A DNA stretch of 64,000 bases from Acidobacteriota bacterium (GCA_019239425.1 JAFAZX010000028.1:62001-126000), one strand, 5' to 3'; numbered from the stretch's first letter, positions 1 through 9,661 are shown. A program made the numbers and translations. The notes: generated by a model not told the origin, from the letters alone.

Positions 1-504
1 AGGGGTCAGCCCCGAGGGCTTCTCGTACCCGAGCGTGAGGAGCAATTCGCCCGCGCGTCGTGCGTCGCGGCGCCTGACGATCACGTCGAGGTCTACGAAG
101 CGGCGCAGTGAGATGTCGCCGAAAGCCTGCCGCGCGAGCGCGGGGCCTTTGTAGGCGAGGAGCGGTAGGCCCTCCGAGTCGAAGAGTCGCGCCAGCCGCG
201 CCATCTCGCCGGCGAGGAGCGTGTTGCGCGTGGCGTTCTTGCGGAACTCTTCGCGCAGCGTCGCGCGAAAGTCGTCGGGCAGAACATCGACGTCTCCAAG
301 CGCGCGATGCAAAAGCGGGAGCGCCGAGTGGCGCCGCGCGAGCAGGAAGAGGTATTGCCAGTCGAGGGGGGAGCGCGCCAGATCGTTGATGCGCGTGTGG
401 AGGTCTTCGTTGTTGCCGCGGTGAAGGCAGAGCAGCAGCAGCTCGTGCTCCGGGCGGGTCGCGGCGAGTGTGAACAGCTTCGCGTCGCGGAAGAGTTCGG
501 GCAA
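1..504 (-). CDS. Nucleotidyltransferase family protein (NTP_transf_5-like), partial
   Basis: The 3' end runs off the left edge; 168 codons are visible. The frame has no ATG. A TTG at 502-504 follows an AAGG-like ribosome site, 10 bases after the stop of the O-methyltransferase gene, so the two genes are probably co-transcribed. The protein starts with an alpha-helical region and then shows a YKGPALARQ segment followed by SLRRFVDLDVIV. This is the arrangement of the uncharacterised nucleotidyltransferase family PF14907, in which the acidic DLDV residues should bind metal. Substrate unknown. Family assignment is by recognition of the motif, not by a search. Confidence 0.7.
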   Translation of the reverse strand, partial: MPELFRDAKLFTLAATRPEHELLLLCLHRGNNEDLHTRINDLARSPLDWQYLFLLARRHSALPLLHRALGDVDVLPDDFRATLREEFRKNATRNTLLAGEMARLARLFDSEGLPLLAYKGPALARQAFGDISLRRFVDLDVIVRRRDARRAGELLLTLGYEKPSGLTP

Positions 505-514
505 GGGTCAGCCT

Positions 515-1174
515 TCAACCGACCTTGACCGCGTAGCCGAGGCCGTCGCCCACGGGCAGCACGACCGCGTGCAGTTGCGGGTGGCGGACGAACACCTGGT
601 TGAACTCGCGCAGCGCCTGCGTCGACGCCGTCTGGTCGGGCGAGCGTATCTCGCCGGCCACCTGCCCGCCCCAGAGGAGGTTGTCGACGACGACCACGCC
701 GCCCGCGCGCAGCATCGGCAGGGCGAGGTCGAGGTACTGCGCGTACTCCTGCTTCACCGCGTCGATGAAGAGGAGGTCGAACGTCTCACCCGAAAGCTTC
801 GGGAGGACTTCGAGCGCGTACCCTTTCTCAATCCTCAGACGCTCCCTCAGGCCCGCGCGGCCGACGAACTCCTCGCTGCGCGCGATCATCTCTTCGCTCG
901 GCTCGATGGTGACGACGAGGCCGCCCTCGCCCATCCCGCGCGCGAGGTGTATGACCGAGTAGCCGATAGCCATGCCCAGCTCCAGCGCGCGGCGCGCGCC
1001 GGTCGAGCGGGCCGTGATCTCCAGGAAGCGCGCCACCTCGCGGTCGGCGATGGGGACGCGGTGCTCCGCGGCGTACGCCTCCATCTCCGCGAGCACGCCG
1101 GCGTTCGCGGGGAGCAAGCGTTCCAGGTAGTCTGCCTGTTCGGGTTTGATGATCGCGTCGAGTCGCGCCTTCAT
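515..1174 (-). CDS. Class I SAM-dependent O-methyltransferase
   Basis: 219 aa, the usual length for the catechol/caffeoyl-CoA O-methyltransferase family (Methyltransf_3). The SAM-binding motif I is ALELGMAIGYS near residue 80. It is followed by an acidic IEPSEE segment, then LLFIDAVKQEY (metal/catalytic Asp region) and GGVVVVDNLLWGG, all typical of the family. Cytoplasmic; it would transfer a methyl group from SAM to a hydroxyl of an unknown small molecule. The glycine-rich loop reads GMAIG rather than the common GTGTG, a modest deviation. The ATG start gives the expected N-terminus. The downstream nucleotidyltransferase begins 10 bases after its stop. Confidence 0.88.
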   Translation of the reverse strand: MKARLDAIIKPEQADYLERLLPANAGVLAEMEAYAAEHRVPIADREVARFLEITARSTGARRALELGMAIGYSVIHLARGMGEGGLVVTIEPSEEMIARSEEFVGRAGLRERLRIEKGYALEVLPKLSGETFDLLFIDAVKQEYAQYLDLALPMLRAGGVVVVDNLLWGGQVAGEIRSPDQTASTQALREFNQVFVRHPQLHAVVLPVGDGLGYAVKVG

Positions 1175-1250
1175 GCGTTTGACTCCGCTCGAAGATTTTT
1201 ACGGGCGCGTAAGTCTAGCTCTTCGCGGACGCGGCGTGCAAATTCAGTTT

Positions 1251-2753
1251 TCAGGTGTCGGAATTATCCTGCATGTCTTCGGCCCCGTCCGCGGCCTCTG
1301 AAACAGCCACGTAGCGGCGCGCGAGGCCGAGTTCGCGCAGCTTGTGCTGCAAAGACTGCCGGTGCATGCCGAGGATGGCGGCGGCACGCGTGACGTTGCC
1401 GCCCGTCTCTTCGAGGCAGCGCGCGATGTAGCGGCGCTCGAACTCGCGCCGGTCTTCGCGGAAGTCGGACGTGAAGGGCACGGCCAGCGCGCCCGGCTCG
1501 ATGGTCGGGGCTGCGCTCTCAACCTTCGCGGACTTGCCTGCCGCTCCGCCTATCTCTTCGGGCAGGTCTCGGGCCGAGACCTCGTCGCCCTCCGCGAGAA
1601 TCATCGAGCGCTCGACGGCGTTGCGCAGCTCGCGCACATTGCCGGGCCAATGGTACTCGACGAGTTTACGCAGGGCGTTGGGCGCGAGCGTGCGCGGCGG
1701 CAGGCCGTAGCGCTCCGACGCCTGCCGCGCGAAGTTGTCGGCGAGGACGGGGATGTCCTCACGGCGTTCGCGCAGCGCGGGTATCTCGATGGTGACGACC
1801 TGGAGTCTGTAGAAGAGGTCGGCGCGGAAGCTCCCCTTCTCTATGTCCTGTTCGAGCGGGCGGTGCGTGGCGCTGACGATGCGCACGTCCACGGGGATCG
1901 AGTCGCCGCCGCCGAGCCTTTCAATCCTGCGCTCTTCGAGCGCGCGCAGCAGCTTCGCCTGCACGTTGGCGCTCATGTCGCCGATCTCGTCGAGGAAGAG
2001 AGTGCCGCCGTCGGCCTGCTCGAATTTCCCGCGCCGGCGCGCCGCGGCGCCCGTAAAAGCGCCCTTTTCGTGGCCGAACAGCTCGGACTCTATCAACTCA
2101 GAAGGCAGCGCCGCGCAGTTGACGGCGACGAAAGAGCCTTTGCGCCTGTGCGAGCTGCGCTCGTGCAGCTCGCGCGCGACCAGCTCTTTGCCCGTGCCGG
2201 ACTCGCCGCGGACGAGGACGGTCGCGTCCGTCTCGGCGACCTTCTCGATCATAGAGCGGACGCGCTGCATCGACTCGGAATTGCCGATGAGCGCGCCGCG
2301 CTGCGCGCCTTCGAGCTGGATGCGCTGGCGCAGCACCCTGTTCTCGCGGCGGAGGCCGACCGTCTCCAGGGCGTTCTTGACGACGAGGCGCAGGTCGTCA
2401 ATCTCGAAGGGCTTTGAGAGATAGTCGTAGGCCCCGGCCTTGATGGCCTCGACGGCCACGCGCTCCGACCCGTAGGCCGTGACCATCACGACGAGCGGCG
2501 CGCCCTCGCCCTCGGCCGCGAGCTCGCGCAGGTATTCGAGCCCGCTCGTGCCCGGCAGGTTCACGTCGAGCAAAAGGAGGTCTGGCCTGCGCGCCGAGAC
2601 GACGCCGCGCGCCTCCTCCACGCTCCCGGCCTCCTCGACCTCGTAGTCGAAACCGCCGAGCGCACGCCGCATCCCGTAACGCGCGGCCTCCTCGTCGTCC
2701 ACGACGAGCACGCGCCACTTCCCTCTTCTCTCCGAACTCATCTCGTTATCCAT
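1251..2753 (-). CDS. NtrC-family sigma-54 response regulator
   Basis: About 500 aa. The receiver domain (VLVVDDEE, phosphorylatable Asp in [10 protein letters not shown], Lys in YLSKPF) is followed by an AAA+ sigma-54 activation domain with Walker A GESGTGKE, the GAFTGA loop that contacts sigma-54, Walker [12 protein letters not shown] and the arginine region. A C-terminal Fis-type helix-turn-helix follows ([18 protein letters not shown]). Start chosen at the ATG coding MDNEMSS; a longer frame runs back into a repeat element and is not credible. Downstream of the membrane histidine kinase on the same strand, so the two are the likely cognate pair. It would activate sigma-54 promoters elsewhere. 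Confidence 0.93.
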   Translation of the reverse strand: MDNEMSSERRGKWRVLVVDDEEAARYGMRRALGGFDYEVEEAGSVEEARGVVSARRPDLLLLDVNLPGTSGLEYLRELAAEGEGAPLVVMVTAYGSERVAVEAIKAGAYDYLSKPFEIDDLRLVVKNALETVGLRRENRVLRQRIQLEGAQRGALIGNSESMQRVRSMIEKVAETDATVLVRGESGTGKELVARELHERSSHRRKGSFVAVNCAALPSELIESELFGHEKGAFTGAAARRRGKFEQADGGTLFLDEIGDMSANVQAKLLRALEERRIERLGGGDSIPVDVRIVSATHRPLEQDIEKGSFRADLFYRLQVVTIEIPALRERREDIPVLADNFARQASERYGLPPRTLAPNALRKLVEYHWPGNVRELRNAVERSMILAEGDEVSARDLPEEIGGAAGKSAKVESAAPTIEPGALAVPFTSDFREDRREFERRYIARCLEETGGNVTRAAAILGMHRQSLQHKLRELGLARRYVAVSEAADGAEDMQDNSDT

Positions 2754-2787
2754 GCCCCAAAGAGTTGCACACGCCGTGCCACAAAAA

Positions 2788-2919
2788 CAGTAGGCAGTAG
2801 GCAGATGGCAGTAGGCAGTAGGCAGTACACCCCGCAATAAAGACATTGAGAAATAAGTTCGAGCCTTTCGATTCTGAGCCTTTCAACTGCCTACTGCCAT
2901 CTGCCTACTGCCTACTGCT
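2788..2919. repeat. Heptad inverted repeat, family A (A1)
   Basis: Left arm 2788-2828 is built of degenerate 7-bp units (CAGTAGG, CAGATGG). The right arm 2884-2919 is its reverse complement, and about 55 bases lie between. It sits between the histidine kinase and its regulator. The last codons and TAG stop of the kinase lie inside the right arm. Confidence 0.85.
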
Positions 2920-5146
2920 TCAGTGGCAAGTTCAATTCAAACCGCGCGCCTTCGCCGGGTCTTGAGGGCGCGAGGCGGACGCGGCCGCCGACCTCCTCGA
3001 TGCGCTTGCGGACGATGGCGAGGCCGAGGCCGGTGCCGCGCTGCTTCGTGGTGTAGAAAGGCTCCCAGATGCGCTCGCGCTGGTCGGGCGCGACGCCCGG
3101 GCCTGTGTCCGTGACCGTGACCGTCAGGCGGCCCGCTTCGGCGTGGGCCGTCAGGCGGACTCGGCCGCCCGAGGGCGTCGCGTGGAGCGCGTTGAGAACC
3201 AGGTTCGTCAAAGCGTCTCTCAACGAAGCGGCCGAGGCACCGTCAAGCTCCTCTTCGCGTGCGCCGAAGTCCGCCTTGAGCGTGACGTTGCGCGCGGCCG
3301 CCTCCCTCTGAAAAAGCAAGAGGACGGAGTCGAGCAGTTCGCCCGCTCGGCGCGGCTCGTCGGCCTGCGGCGCGGTGCGCGCGAAGCTGAGCATCTGCGT
3401 GACGCTGCGTGAGAGGCGGTCGGTCTCGCCGACGATCAGCTCGAGGTCGCGCGCGTACTCGCGCTTGAGGTATTCGTCCTCGCGCAAGACCTGCGCGATG
3501 GACTTGATGGCCGAGAGAGGGTTCTTCACTTCGTGCGCGACGGTCGCGGCCATGCGGCCCAGGGCCGCCAGACGCTCGCTCTGCGCGATGCGACGTTCGA
3601 GCCGCACGTTCTCTTCCACGAGCCGGCTGTCCTCGATGGCGATGGCGACCTGCCCCGCGAGCAGTTCGAGCGAAGAGCGCACTTCGTATGTCAGAGCCCC
3701 GGGCGGCGCGTCCACCAGCATGAGCCCGACCACGCGCTCCTCGCGCCTGAGCGCGTATGCGACCTCCCAGCCGCGCTCGCGCAACAGCGGCTCGTCCTCG
3801 ATCTGTGTCAGCCCGGACTCGGCTGCGAGTTCGAGTACGCGCGCGGCCCAATGTTCTTGCTCGGACTGCGCGTGTGAATCAACCTCTTCGATTGACTCTA
3901 TCTCCTTCACTGTCGCAGCGGCCGCGCCGCCGGACTTCAGAAGGCCGGGCACGTTCGCCGCGTAGTGCGACTGTAGATTCGGGCGCGCCGCCGAAACCTT
4001 CTCCTCCGCCTTCTCGTTCCCGTTCAGGCTTAGAGCCTCGCCCTTCCCACCTTCGTTATCGGACGGGGAGAGTTCGAGCATGCTCACGCGCCGCAATCCC
4101 AAACTCTCGGCCGCGCGCTCCTCGACGAAGCGAAGGAACTCCGGCAACTGCCCGTACCGCCCCGCCGACTTGCCTATCCGCGCCGCGACCTCCCGGAAGA
4201 GCCCCGCCTCCTCTTCGAACAGGCGGCGGAACCTCTTATCGAGCCAGCGCCGCAAGGGCGCCGCGAGCAGCACCATGAACAGTATCAGCAGCGACTCGAC
4301 CGCGCCCGGCCGCAGCTCGAAGCGCTCGGTCAGCCACAGGGCGATGGTGCGGATGCCGAAGAGGTACGCGACCAGCACGAACGCGCCGAGCGAGGCGAGG
4401 ATGAGGCTCTCTTTGAAGATGAGCCCGAGGTAGCGATAACGATAGATGTGATACGCGAGCAGCGCCGTCGGCAGAAGCGAGCCGAGGTTCGCGATTGTCT
4501 GCAGGTAGAGTCCGAGCCGCGTCCCGTGCCCCACGCCGAGGCCGTAGACCGCGAGGATGAGCGCCGCGATGCCGATAAACGACGCGGCCAGGGTGTTCAG
4601 TAGCCTCCGCTCCGACTGCGACTTCGACAGACGCGCGATGAGAAAGTCCGTGCCCGCGACCAGGCAGAGCACGTACGCCGCCCACAGGGCGAACGGCAGA
4701 AGCAGGTGCGACAGGCGCACGAACATCGGCGCGTACGCGCCCGTCCAGAGCTTCGGCCCCGCGTACACGAGGAAGACCGACGGCACGTAAGAGAGGTAGA
4801 CGCGCGCCCTCTCCGTCCACGTCAGCCCACGCCCGCGCGCGTCCGCCCACAGGTGCAGATGCAGGTGAAGCAGCAGCGAGTAGGTCAGCGTCACGCTCGT
4901 CACCGCGAGCGTGTCGGCGAACCTTAACAGAGGCGTCCAGCGATCCTGCGAAAGCCCCAGCATCGTGTGGAGCACGACCAGAAGGCTCGAAGCGTGCCAC
5001 ACGCCCAGGCAGACGGCCAGCACCAGCAGCACGCGCTCCAGACGGTTCAGAACGCGGCGGCCCTGACCCAACAGCGCCGCGATCCAGAAGTGCAGCGCCG
5101 CCGCCGTGCTGTACCCGATGAGCTGTAGGATTTCGAGCAGGGCCAT
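2912..5146 (-). CDS. Membrane sensor histidine kinase with GAF domain
   Basis: 744 aa. The N-terminal ~300 residues hold many hydrophobic segments (a seven- to eight-helix membrane sensor), then a GAF-like region (about 320-500). The HisKA box (VAHEVKNPLSAIKS, phospho-acceptor His near 535) and a complete HATPase follow: N box NLVLNALHATP, G1 DTGPGV, G2 GTGLGLAIV. It should autophosphorylate in response to an unknown membrane or cytosolic cue and pass phosphate to the sigma-54 regulator encoded next. The final residues KQ and the stop codon come from heptad repeat A1, so the original C-terminus may have been slightly different. Confidence 0.92.
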   Translation of the reverse strand: MALLEILQLIGYSTAAALHFWIAALLGQGRRVLNRLERVLLVLAVCLGVWHASSLLVVLHTMLGLSQDRWTPLLRFADTLAVTSVTLTYSLLLHLHLHLWADARGRGLTWTERARVYLSYVPSVFLVYAGPKLWTGAYAPMFVRLSHLLLPFALWAAYVLCLVAGTDFLIARLSKSQSERRLLNTLAASFIGIAALILAVYGLGVGHGTRLGLYLQTIANLGSLLPTALLAYHIYRYRYLGLIFKESLILASLGAFVLVAYLFGIRTIALWLTERFELRPGAVESLLILFMVLLAAPLRRWLDKRFRRLFEEEAGLFREVAARIGKSAGRYGQLPEFLRFVEERAAESLGLRRVSMLELSPSDNEGGKGEALSLNGNEKAEEKVSAARPNLQSHYAANVPGLLKSGGAAAATVKEIESIEEVDSHAQSEQEHWAARVLELAAESGLTQIEDEPLLRERGWEVAYALRREERVVGLMLVDAPPGALTYEVRSSLELLAGQVAIAIEDSRLVEENVRLERRIAQSERLAALGRMAATVAHEVKNPLSAIKSIAQVLREDEYLKREYARDLELIVGETDRLSRSVTQMLSFARTAPQADEPRRAGELLDSVLLLFQREAAARNVTLKADFGAREEELDGASAASLRDALTNLVLNALHATPSGGRVRLTAHAEAGRLTVTVTDTGPGVAPDQRERIWEPFYTTKQRGTGLGLAIVRKRIEEVGGRVRLAPSRPGEGARFELNLPLKQ

Positions 5147-5156
5147 CGCTAAAAAG

Positions 5157-5235
5157 GTTCTGGGTGCTAGGTGCTGGGTTCTGGGTTAAAGCAACTTGTC
5201 TTTACCCAGAACCCAGCACCTAGCACCCAGAACCC
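5157..5235. repeat. Heptad inverted repeat, family B (B1)
   Basis: Arms 5157-5191 and 5200-5235 are near-perfect reverse complements made of GGGTGCT/GGGTTCT-type 7-bp units with a 9-base loop. It fills the gap between the OmpA-domain gene stop (5240) and the kinase start (5146) on the minus strand. Confidence 0.88.
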
Positions 5236-5239
5236 ATTC

Positions 5240-6826
5240 TCACTGCTGTCCGTTCGAGGAGGCCGTGTCGCCCGCCGCGGGGGTGAGTGTGATCTCGACG
5301 CGGCGGTTGCGCGTGCGGCCGGCGGGGGTCGTGTTGGCCGCGACGGGGACGGAGCCGCCCATGCCGTTGGCCTGTATGCGCGCGCCGTCCACGCCCGAGG
5401 AGACGAGGCGGCCGGCGAGAGCCTCGGCCCTGTCCTGCGAGAGCCTCTGCAGCTCCGCGGCGTCGCCCTTCGCGTCGACGTGCGCCTCGATGCGTATGCG
5501 CAGCTCGGGGTTGTTGGCGAGGAGCGCGGCCAGAGGCTCGACGGTCGTCGACTGCGCCTTCGGCGTCAGGTCGGCCGCGCGGGCGCCGGCCCAGAGCGTG
5601 TCCGGCAGGACGAGCACCAACCCTTGCCCCGACTCGCGCACGGTGCCGAAGCGCGCGAGCGACGACTTGAGGTTCGCGAGCGCTTCCTGTTGCTGTTGTG
5701 CCCGCGCCGCGGCGTCGGCGCGCGCCTGTTCGGCGGCGCGCTCGCCCTCCATGCGTGCGAGCTTGAGGCGCGCGGCGTCGCCTTCTGTACGCACCTGCGC
5801 CAGCTCGTCGCGCAGCCGCGCGTTCTCGTTGCGCAGCTCGCGAAGCTGCTGGTTGGCGTTGATGGCGTCGCGCTCGGCCATCTCGCGCGCCGACTCTTCC
5901 TTCCGCAGGGAGTCGCGCAACTGCTGGATGGTGCGCCCGGCCTCGGCGGCCGTCTCTTCGGCCTCGTTGATGGCGCGGTCACTCGCGGCCTTCTCCTCGC
6001 GCCGCTTGCGCGCGGCGGCTCGCAGCTCGGCCGTCTCCTCCGCCTTCACGCCGAGGCTCACGGCGCGGCGCGCGAGCACGTCCACTTCCGCCTCGGACTG
6101 GTTGAGTCGCCAGGCGTTCTCGGCCTGTTCGAGCATCGCCTGCGCCTCGCGCAGTTCCTGGTCTGCGTCGCGCTCGGCTCCGGCGTAGCGCGCGAGGTTG
6201 ACGGCCTGCCGCGCGCCCAAAAGCGACGTGGGCGTGCGCAGGAGTTCGCGGGCGGCGAGGTCGGGCACGCGCGAGTCGCGTAAGTAGTCGGACGTGTTGC
6301 CGATGTACTGGACGGGGATGGTCGAGATCTGCGCGTCGCCGGGGTCGCGCGGCGGCAGGTTCTCAAGGACGACCATGCGCGAGGGCGTGCGGACGAGGTG
6401 GTGCGGCTCGGCCGTGACGATGAGCGCGAAGGTTTCGAGCGGCGTCGTCACGTCGATCTTCGTGTCGATGAACTGGCTGCCGCTGCGCTTCAGCTCGCCG
6501 AGGTTGTCGGCGCGGCCTTCGGGCGAGATGGCCCACAGCACGTAGGTCGTGTAGACGGCGCCGACCTCGTACGCGCGCGGCAGGTTGTCCACGTTCAGCT
6601 CGACGCGGGTGTTGCGCCGCCCCGTGCGCCGCACCTTGGCCGAGCCCGACAGGCGCGGCAGCCGCGTCGTCCCGCGGAACTTCAAACTCACGGTCTGTTC
6701 GAGCGGGTAGGAGACGGCCACGGTCTCGCGCCGGCTGTCGGTCTGCGCGAAGGCCGCGGGCGCACAAAGCACGAGCGCGAACAGCAGCGCCGCCGCCACG
6801 CGGAAAGGAGAGCCGTTGAATCTCAT
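5240..6826 (-). CDS. OmpA-family outer-membrane/periplasmic protein
   Basis: 528 aa. An N-terminal signal peptide (hydrophobic run ending near AFAQ, residue ~28) is followed by a beta-rich region (30-190). A long charged coiled coil comes next (about 210-385, rich in Glu, Arg and Ala). The C-terminal OmpA/MotB peptidoglycan-binding domain (about 400-520) shows LRIRIEAHVDAKGD and RNRRVEITLTP. It likely anchors the envelope to peptidoglycan. The stop codon abuts repeat B1. No direct link to the kinase is evident beyond sharing strand and neighbourhood. Confidence 0.88.
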   Translation of the reverse strand: MRFNGSPFRVAAALLFALVLCAPAAFAQTDSRRETVAVSYPLEQTVSLKFRGTTRLPRLSGSAKVRRTGRRNTRVELNVDNLPRAYEVGAVYTTYVLWAISPEGRADNLGELKRSGSQFIDTKIDVTTPLETFALIVTAEPHHLVRTPSRMVVLENLPPRDPGDAQISTIPVQYIGNTSDYLRDSRVPDLAARELLRTPTSLLGARQAVNLARYAGAERDADQELREAQAMLEQAENAWRLNQSEAEVDVLARRAVSLGVKAEETAELRAAARKRREEKAASDRAINEAEETAAEAGRTIQQLRDSLRKEESAREMAERDAINANQQLRELRNENARLRDELAQVRTEGDAARLKLARMEGERAAEQARADAAARAQQQQEALANLKSSLARFGTVRESGQGLVLVLPDTLWAGARAADLTPKAQSTTVEPLAALLANNPELRIRIEAHVDAKGDAAELQRLSQDRAEALAGRLVSSGVDGARIQANGMGGSVPVAANTTPAGRTRNRRVEITLTPAAGDTASSNGQQ

Positions 6827-6952
6827 AAAAACTTACTCCTTCTGTTCGTGTGAAATGGGCGCGCCCCGGGGAGCCGAAAGCCTTACGGCGCGAGAAACAG
6901 AGTCTACAGGATGATTGATGCTCCTTTACGTCCGCACAGTTGCAGCAAAAGA

Positions 6953-7032
6953 GGGGTGCTGGGTTCTGGGTGCTAGGTGCTGGGTAAAAGAAGGTTCTTC
7001 CCCAGCACCCAGAACCCAACACCCAGCACCCC
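6953..7032. repeat. Heptad inverted repeat, family B (B2)
   Basis: Arms 6953-6985 and 7000-7032 are reverse complements of GGGTGCT-like units with a loop of about 14 bases. It lies just 3' of the small membrane protein gene (stop at 7038) and upstream of the OmpA-domain gene. The rest of 6827-6952 holds only the presumed leader of that gene. Confidence 0.88.
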
Positions 7033-7037
7033 TTCCC

Positions 7038-7193
7038 CTATTGGCGCGCCGCCCGTCTCTCGTGGACGAGCTGCACGACGCCGACGGCGACGGCGCAGAG
7101 CAGGAAGATGTGTATGAAGCCTTCCTTGCCCAGCACGAATTTACCCACGAGCCACGCGCCGAAGAGCGACGCGGCGAGCAGACGGACGTACAA
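7038..7193 (-). CDS. Small membrane protein, Lmo0937/DUF5670-like
   Basis: 51 codons from a TTG at 7191-7193, with GAAGGGG upstream, to a TAG stop. It predicts two hydrophobic segments separated by a short polar turn (FVLGKEGFIHIFLL). The GFIHI-LL pattern resembles the tiny two-helix Lmo0937/DUF5670 membrane family. It begins 18 bases after the FG-GAP protein stop, so it is likely the last gene of that operon. There is no ATG in the frame. Function unknown. Confidence 0.6.
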   Translation of the reverse strand: MYVRLLAASLFGAWLVGKFVLGKEGFIHIFLLCAVAVGVVQLVHERRAARQ

Positions 7194-7211
7194 GTTGAAC
7201 CGAACCCCTTC

Positions 7212-8846
7212 TCAGTTCGAGGCGGTCTTCACCGAACCCTTCGGCAGCTCGACCGCGCGCAGGCCCGTCCCCGCCGGGTCGCCCCCGACGAGCCAGCCGC
7301 CGCCGCCGAGCGCGGGCGTCACGACGAGCGTGCGCGTGCGACCCGACGCGCTCTGCGCGCCCTTCCCGCTCTCCTCGACGCGCATCACGAGTGAGCCGTC
7401 GCGCCCCGAGAACGCGAGCGCGAACGTGCTGCCCGCGCCCGGCACGATCACGTCCAGCACGCCGTCGCCGTTCACGTCGGCGAACGCCGCCGACGAAGCC
7501 GCCTCGCCGCCTTCGGCGAACCAGCGGACGGTGCCGTCGTTCGTGCTCACGAGCGCGACGCGCCCCTTCTTCGTGACCATCACGATCTCGTTGCTGCCGT
7601 CGCCGTCGACGTCGGCCGCCGCGAGCGAGCCGCGCACCGAGTCGTCTTCGGCGCGGATGGCGCCCAGGACTTTCAGGTCGGGCAGGCTCAAGGCCCAGAG
7701 GGCGCTGTTGCCGCCGACCGCCATGAACGACATCTCGCCGCGGCGCATGACGAGCGGCGCGGTCGTCACGTTCTCGTCGAGCTTCGCCTCGCCGATGACC
7801 TGGCCGTCCGCGCCGCGGAACTCGACGCTCCCCTGCCTCAGGCCGAGCAGCACGCCGCGCTTGCCGTCCGCCTCGAACGGGTAGGGCGGCCCCGCGACCG
7901 CGCCCGAAAGCTTCTGGCTCGCCGACACGCGCCCCGAGAGCGGGTTGATGACGTAGAGCATCTCCGGCCCTTCGGTGACGACGACGAGCTCCTGCCTGCC
8001 GTCGCCGTCGAGGTCGGACGCCGTGCCCGAGACGGCCGTCCCTTCGAGGCTCGCGCGCCACGTCTCGCGCCCCGTGTCGCCGAGCAGAGCGCGCACGCCC
8101 CCTTGCGTCGCCACGACGACGTACGCGCCGCGCGCGGGGTCGCCGACGACGAGCGGCTCGAAGCTGACGGACGCCGGGCCGGGACTCTGATTCCCGGCCG
8201 CGGGGTTGTAGCGCGAAGTCCAGAGCGAGATGCCGCTCGCGCCGTCCACGGCGAAGACGCGGCCGTCTGCGCCGAGTCCGACGAAGTCGACGACGCCGCC
8301 GGGCCGCAGGCTGGCCGGCGCGACCTTCACGACCTCGCCCGTCGCCACGCGCCAGCCCGTCGCGTCCGCCGGCATTACGACGCTCGCCACCGCGACCTTC
8401 GGCTCGGTGCCGAGCGTGACGCGCTCCGGCGTCGAGTAGGCGATGCTCGTCTCGGCGGCCGCGGGCGCGACGCGCCAGAAGTAGTTGCCGGGCGGGAGGT
8501 CTTTGACGACGTACTGCCGGCCCTCGACGGCCTGGTCGAAGACGATGTCCTCGAACTTCTCGTCGGTCGCGAGCTGCAGGCGGTAGCGGTTGATGCCGGG
8601 CTTGCCCTGCCAGCGGACGAGGATCGAGGGCGGCAGTTGCGTCGCCACCGGCTTCCGGTTCGGGTCGGGCGTCTGCGACGCCTCCGGCAGAAGGTTCTCG
8701 CCCGGCTTGGCCTTACCCGTAGACTTCTTCTGCGCGCCCTTCTTCTGCGCCTGTGCTTCGGAAGCGAAGGGCACGGCGAAGAGGCAGAGCGCGAGTGTGA
8801 GCGCGCTCAAGGTCAGGCGTTGGGAGGGTCTCGTCGTGTGAGTCAT
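7212..8846 (-). CDS. Secreted FG-GAP/PQQ-like beta-propeller protein
   Basis: 544 aa from the ATG that overlaps the stop of the upstream response regulator (ATGA), which makes the two genes translationally coupled. Signal peptide ends near EAQAQ (about residue 34). A fibronectin-III-like segment follows (RYRLQLATDEKFED ... NYFWRVAP, about 75-140). A beta-propeller comes next with three calcium-type FG-GAP signatures: DLDGDGRQE, DVDGDGSNE and DVNGDGVLD. Probably an extracytoplasmic calcium-binding adhesion or sensor protein. Its coupling to a DNA-binding regulator is notable. Confidence 0.85.
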   Translation of the reverse strand: MTHTTRPSQRLTLSALTLALCLFAVPFASEAQAQKKGAQKKSTGKAKPGENLLPEASQTPDPNRKPVATQLPPSILVRWQGKPGINRYRLQLATDEKFEDIVFDQAVEGRQYVVKDLPPGNYFWRVAPAAAETSIAYSTPERVTLGTEPKVAVASVVMPADATGWRVATGEVVKVAPASLRPGGVVDFVGLGADGRVFAVDGASGISLWTSRYNPAAGNQSPGPASVSFEPLVVGDPARGAYVVVATQGGVRALLGDTGRETWRASLEGTAVSGTASDLDGDGRQELVVVTEGPEMLYVINPLSGRVSASQKLSGAVAGPPYPFEADGKRGVLLGLRQGSVEFRGADGQVIGEAKLDENVTTAPLVMRRGEMSFMAVGGNSALWALSLPDLKVLGAIRAEDDSVRGSLAAADVDGDGSNEIVMVTKKGRVALVSTNDGTVRWFAEGGEAASSAAFADVNGDGVLDVIVPGAGSTFALAFSGRDGSLVMRVEESGKGAQSASGRTRTLVVTPALGGGGWLVGGDPAGTGLRAVELPKGSVKTASN

Positions 8847-9547
8847 GGGGCCTCGTTGAGTTTGTAGCCGACGCCGCGGACGGTCAGGACGTACTGCGGG
8901 TTCTTCGGGTCGGGTTCGATCTTGCGCCGCAGGCGGTTGATGTGCGGGTCTACGTTGCGCTGGTAGCCTTCGTACTCGGTGCTCCAGACCTCGTCGAGCA
9001 GGTCGTTGCGCGACCACGCGCGGCCCGGCTCGCTCGCGAGGCGTTCGAGGATGTGGAACTCAAGCGGAGTCAGCTCGACGCGGTTGCCGCCGACGCTGAC
9101 CTCGTGGCGCCGCTTGTCGATGACGAGCTCGCCGACCTCGATGCGGTCTTTGCGCTCGTCGTCGGACTTGGCCGACCACTTGCCCGCGCGCCTGAGCAGC
9201 GCCTCGACCCGCACCTCGAGCTCGCGCGGGCTGAAGGGCTTCGCCAGGTAGTCGTCGGCGCCGGCCTGGAAGCCCGCGACCTTGTCGTCCACGGCGTCGT
9301 GCGCCGTGAGGAACATGGCCGGCGTCTCGATGCCACGGTCGCGCACGCGCCGAAGAAGTTCGAGGCCGCTCATGCCCGGCATCGACACGTCGAAGATGAA
9401 GCAGTCGAAGCGGCCCGAGAGCGCGTGCTCCAGTGCATCCTCGGCGCTCTCCTTCTCCTCGACCTCAAAGCCGAGACGTCTGAAGTACTCGGCGAGCAGC
9501 ATCCGCATGCTGAGGTCGTCGTCCACAATTAGAATCCGAAGGCTCAC
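8843..9547 (-). CDS. OmpR/PhoB-family response regulator
   Basis: 234 aa from a GTG at 9545-9547, which has AGGTGG five bases upstream. A longer frame begins at 9622, but that would lie upstream of the -10 element at 9611-9616. Receiver domain: LIVDDD acidic pocket, Asp in FIFDVSMPG, Lys in LAKPF. C-terminal winged helix: VELTPLEFHILERL and RNVDPHINRLRRKI, ending VRGVGYKL. No histidine kinase is adjacent. It overlaps the FG-GAP gene by four bases and is the first gene of that operon. Confidence 0.92.
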   Translation of the reverse strand: MSLRILIVDDDLSMRMLLAEYFRRLGFEVEEKESAEDALEHALSGRFDCFIFDVSMPGMSGLELLRRVRDRGIETPAMFLTAHDAVDDKVAGFQAGADDYLAKPFSPRELEVRVEALLRRAGKWSAKSDDERKDRIEVGELVIDKRRHEVSVGGNRVELTPLEFHILERLASEPGRAWSRNDLLDEVWSTEYEGYQRNVDPHINRLRRKIEPDPKNPQYVLTVRGVGYKLNEAP

Positions 9548-9610
9548 ACGTCCCACCTGGAGAGAACTGTCTGGGTAGAGCTTGGCACAACCCACTTCCC
9601 GCGTGCCCGG

Positions 9611-9616
9611 ATTATA
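9611..9616 (-). promoter_or_regulatory. -10 element for the OmpR-type regulator operon
   Basis: A perfect TATAAT on the minus strand, about 64 bases upstream of the GTG start. No good -35 hexamer is seen at 16-18 bases. It lies in the divergent region shared with the ABC exporter promoter. Confidence 0.45.
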
Positions 9617-9661
9617 GCGCAAGAAGCGCGAAATGGCGCGCCCCTCCGCCTTTGGTATGCC

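Noticed and set aside
9545-9622. Upstream start of the OmpR-type regulator at 9622
   Set aside because: A perfect TATAAT lies at 9611-9616 on that strand, so the longer start would precede transcription. The GTG at 9545-9547 has a well-placed ribosome site.
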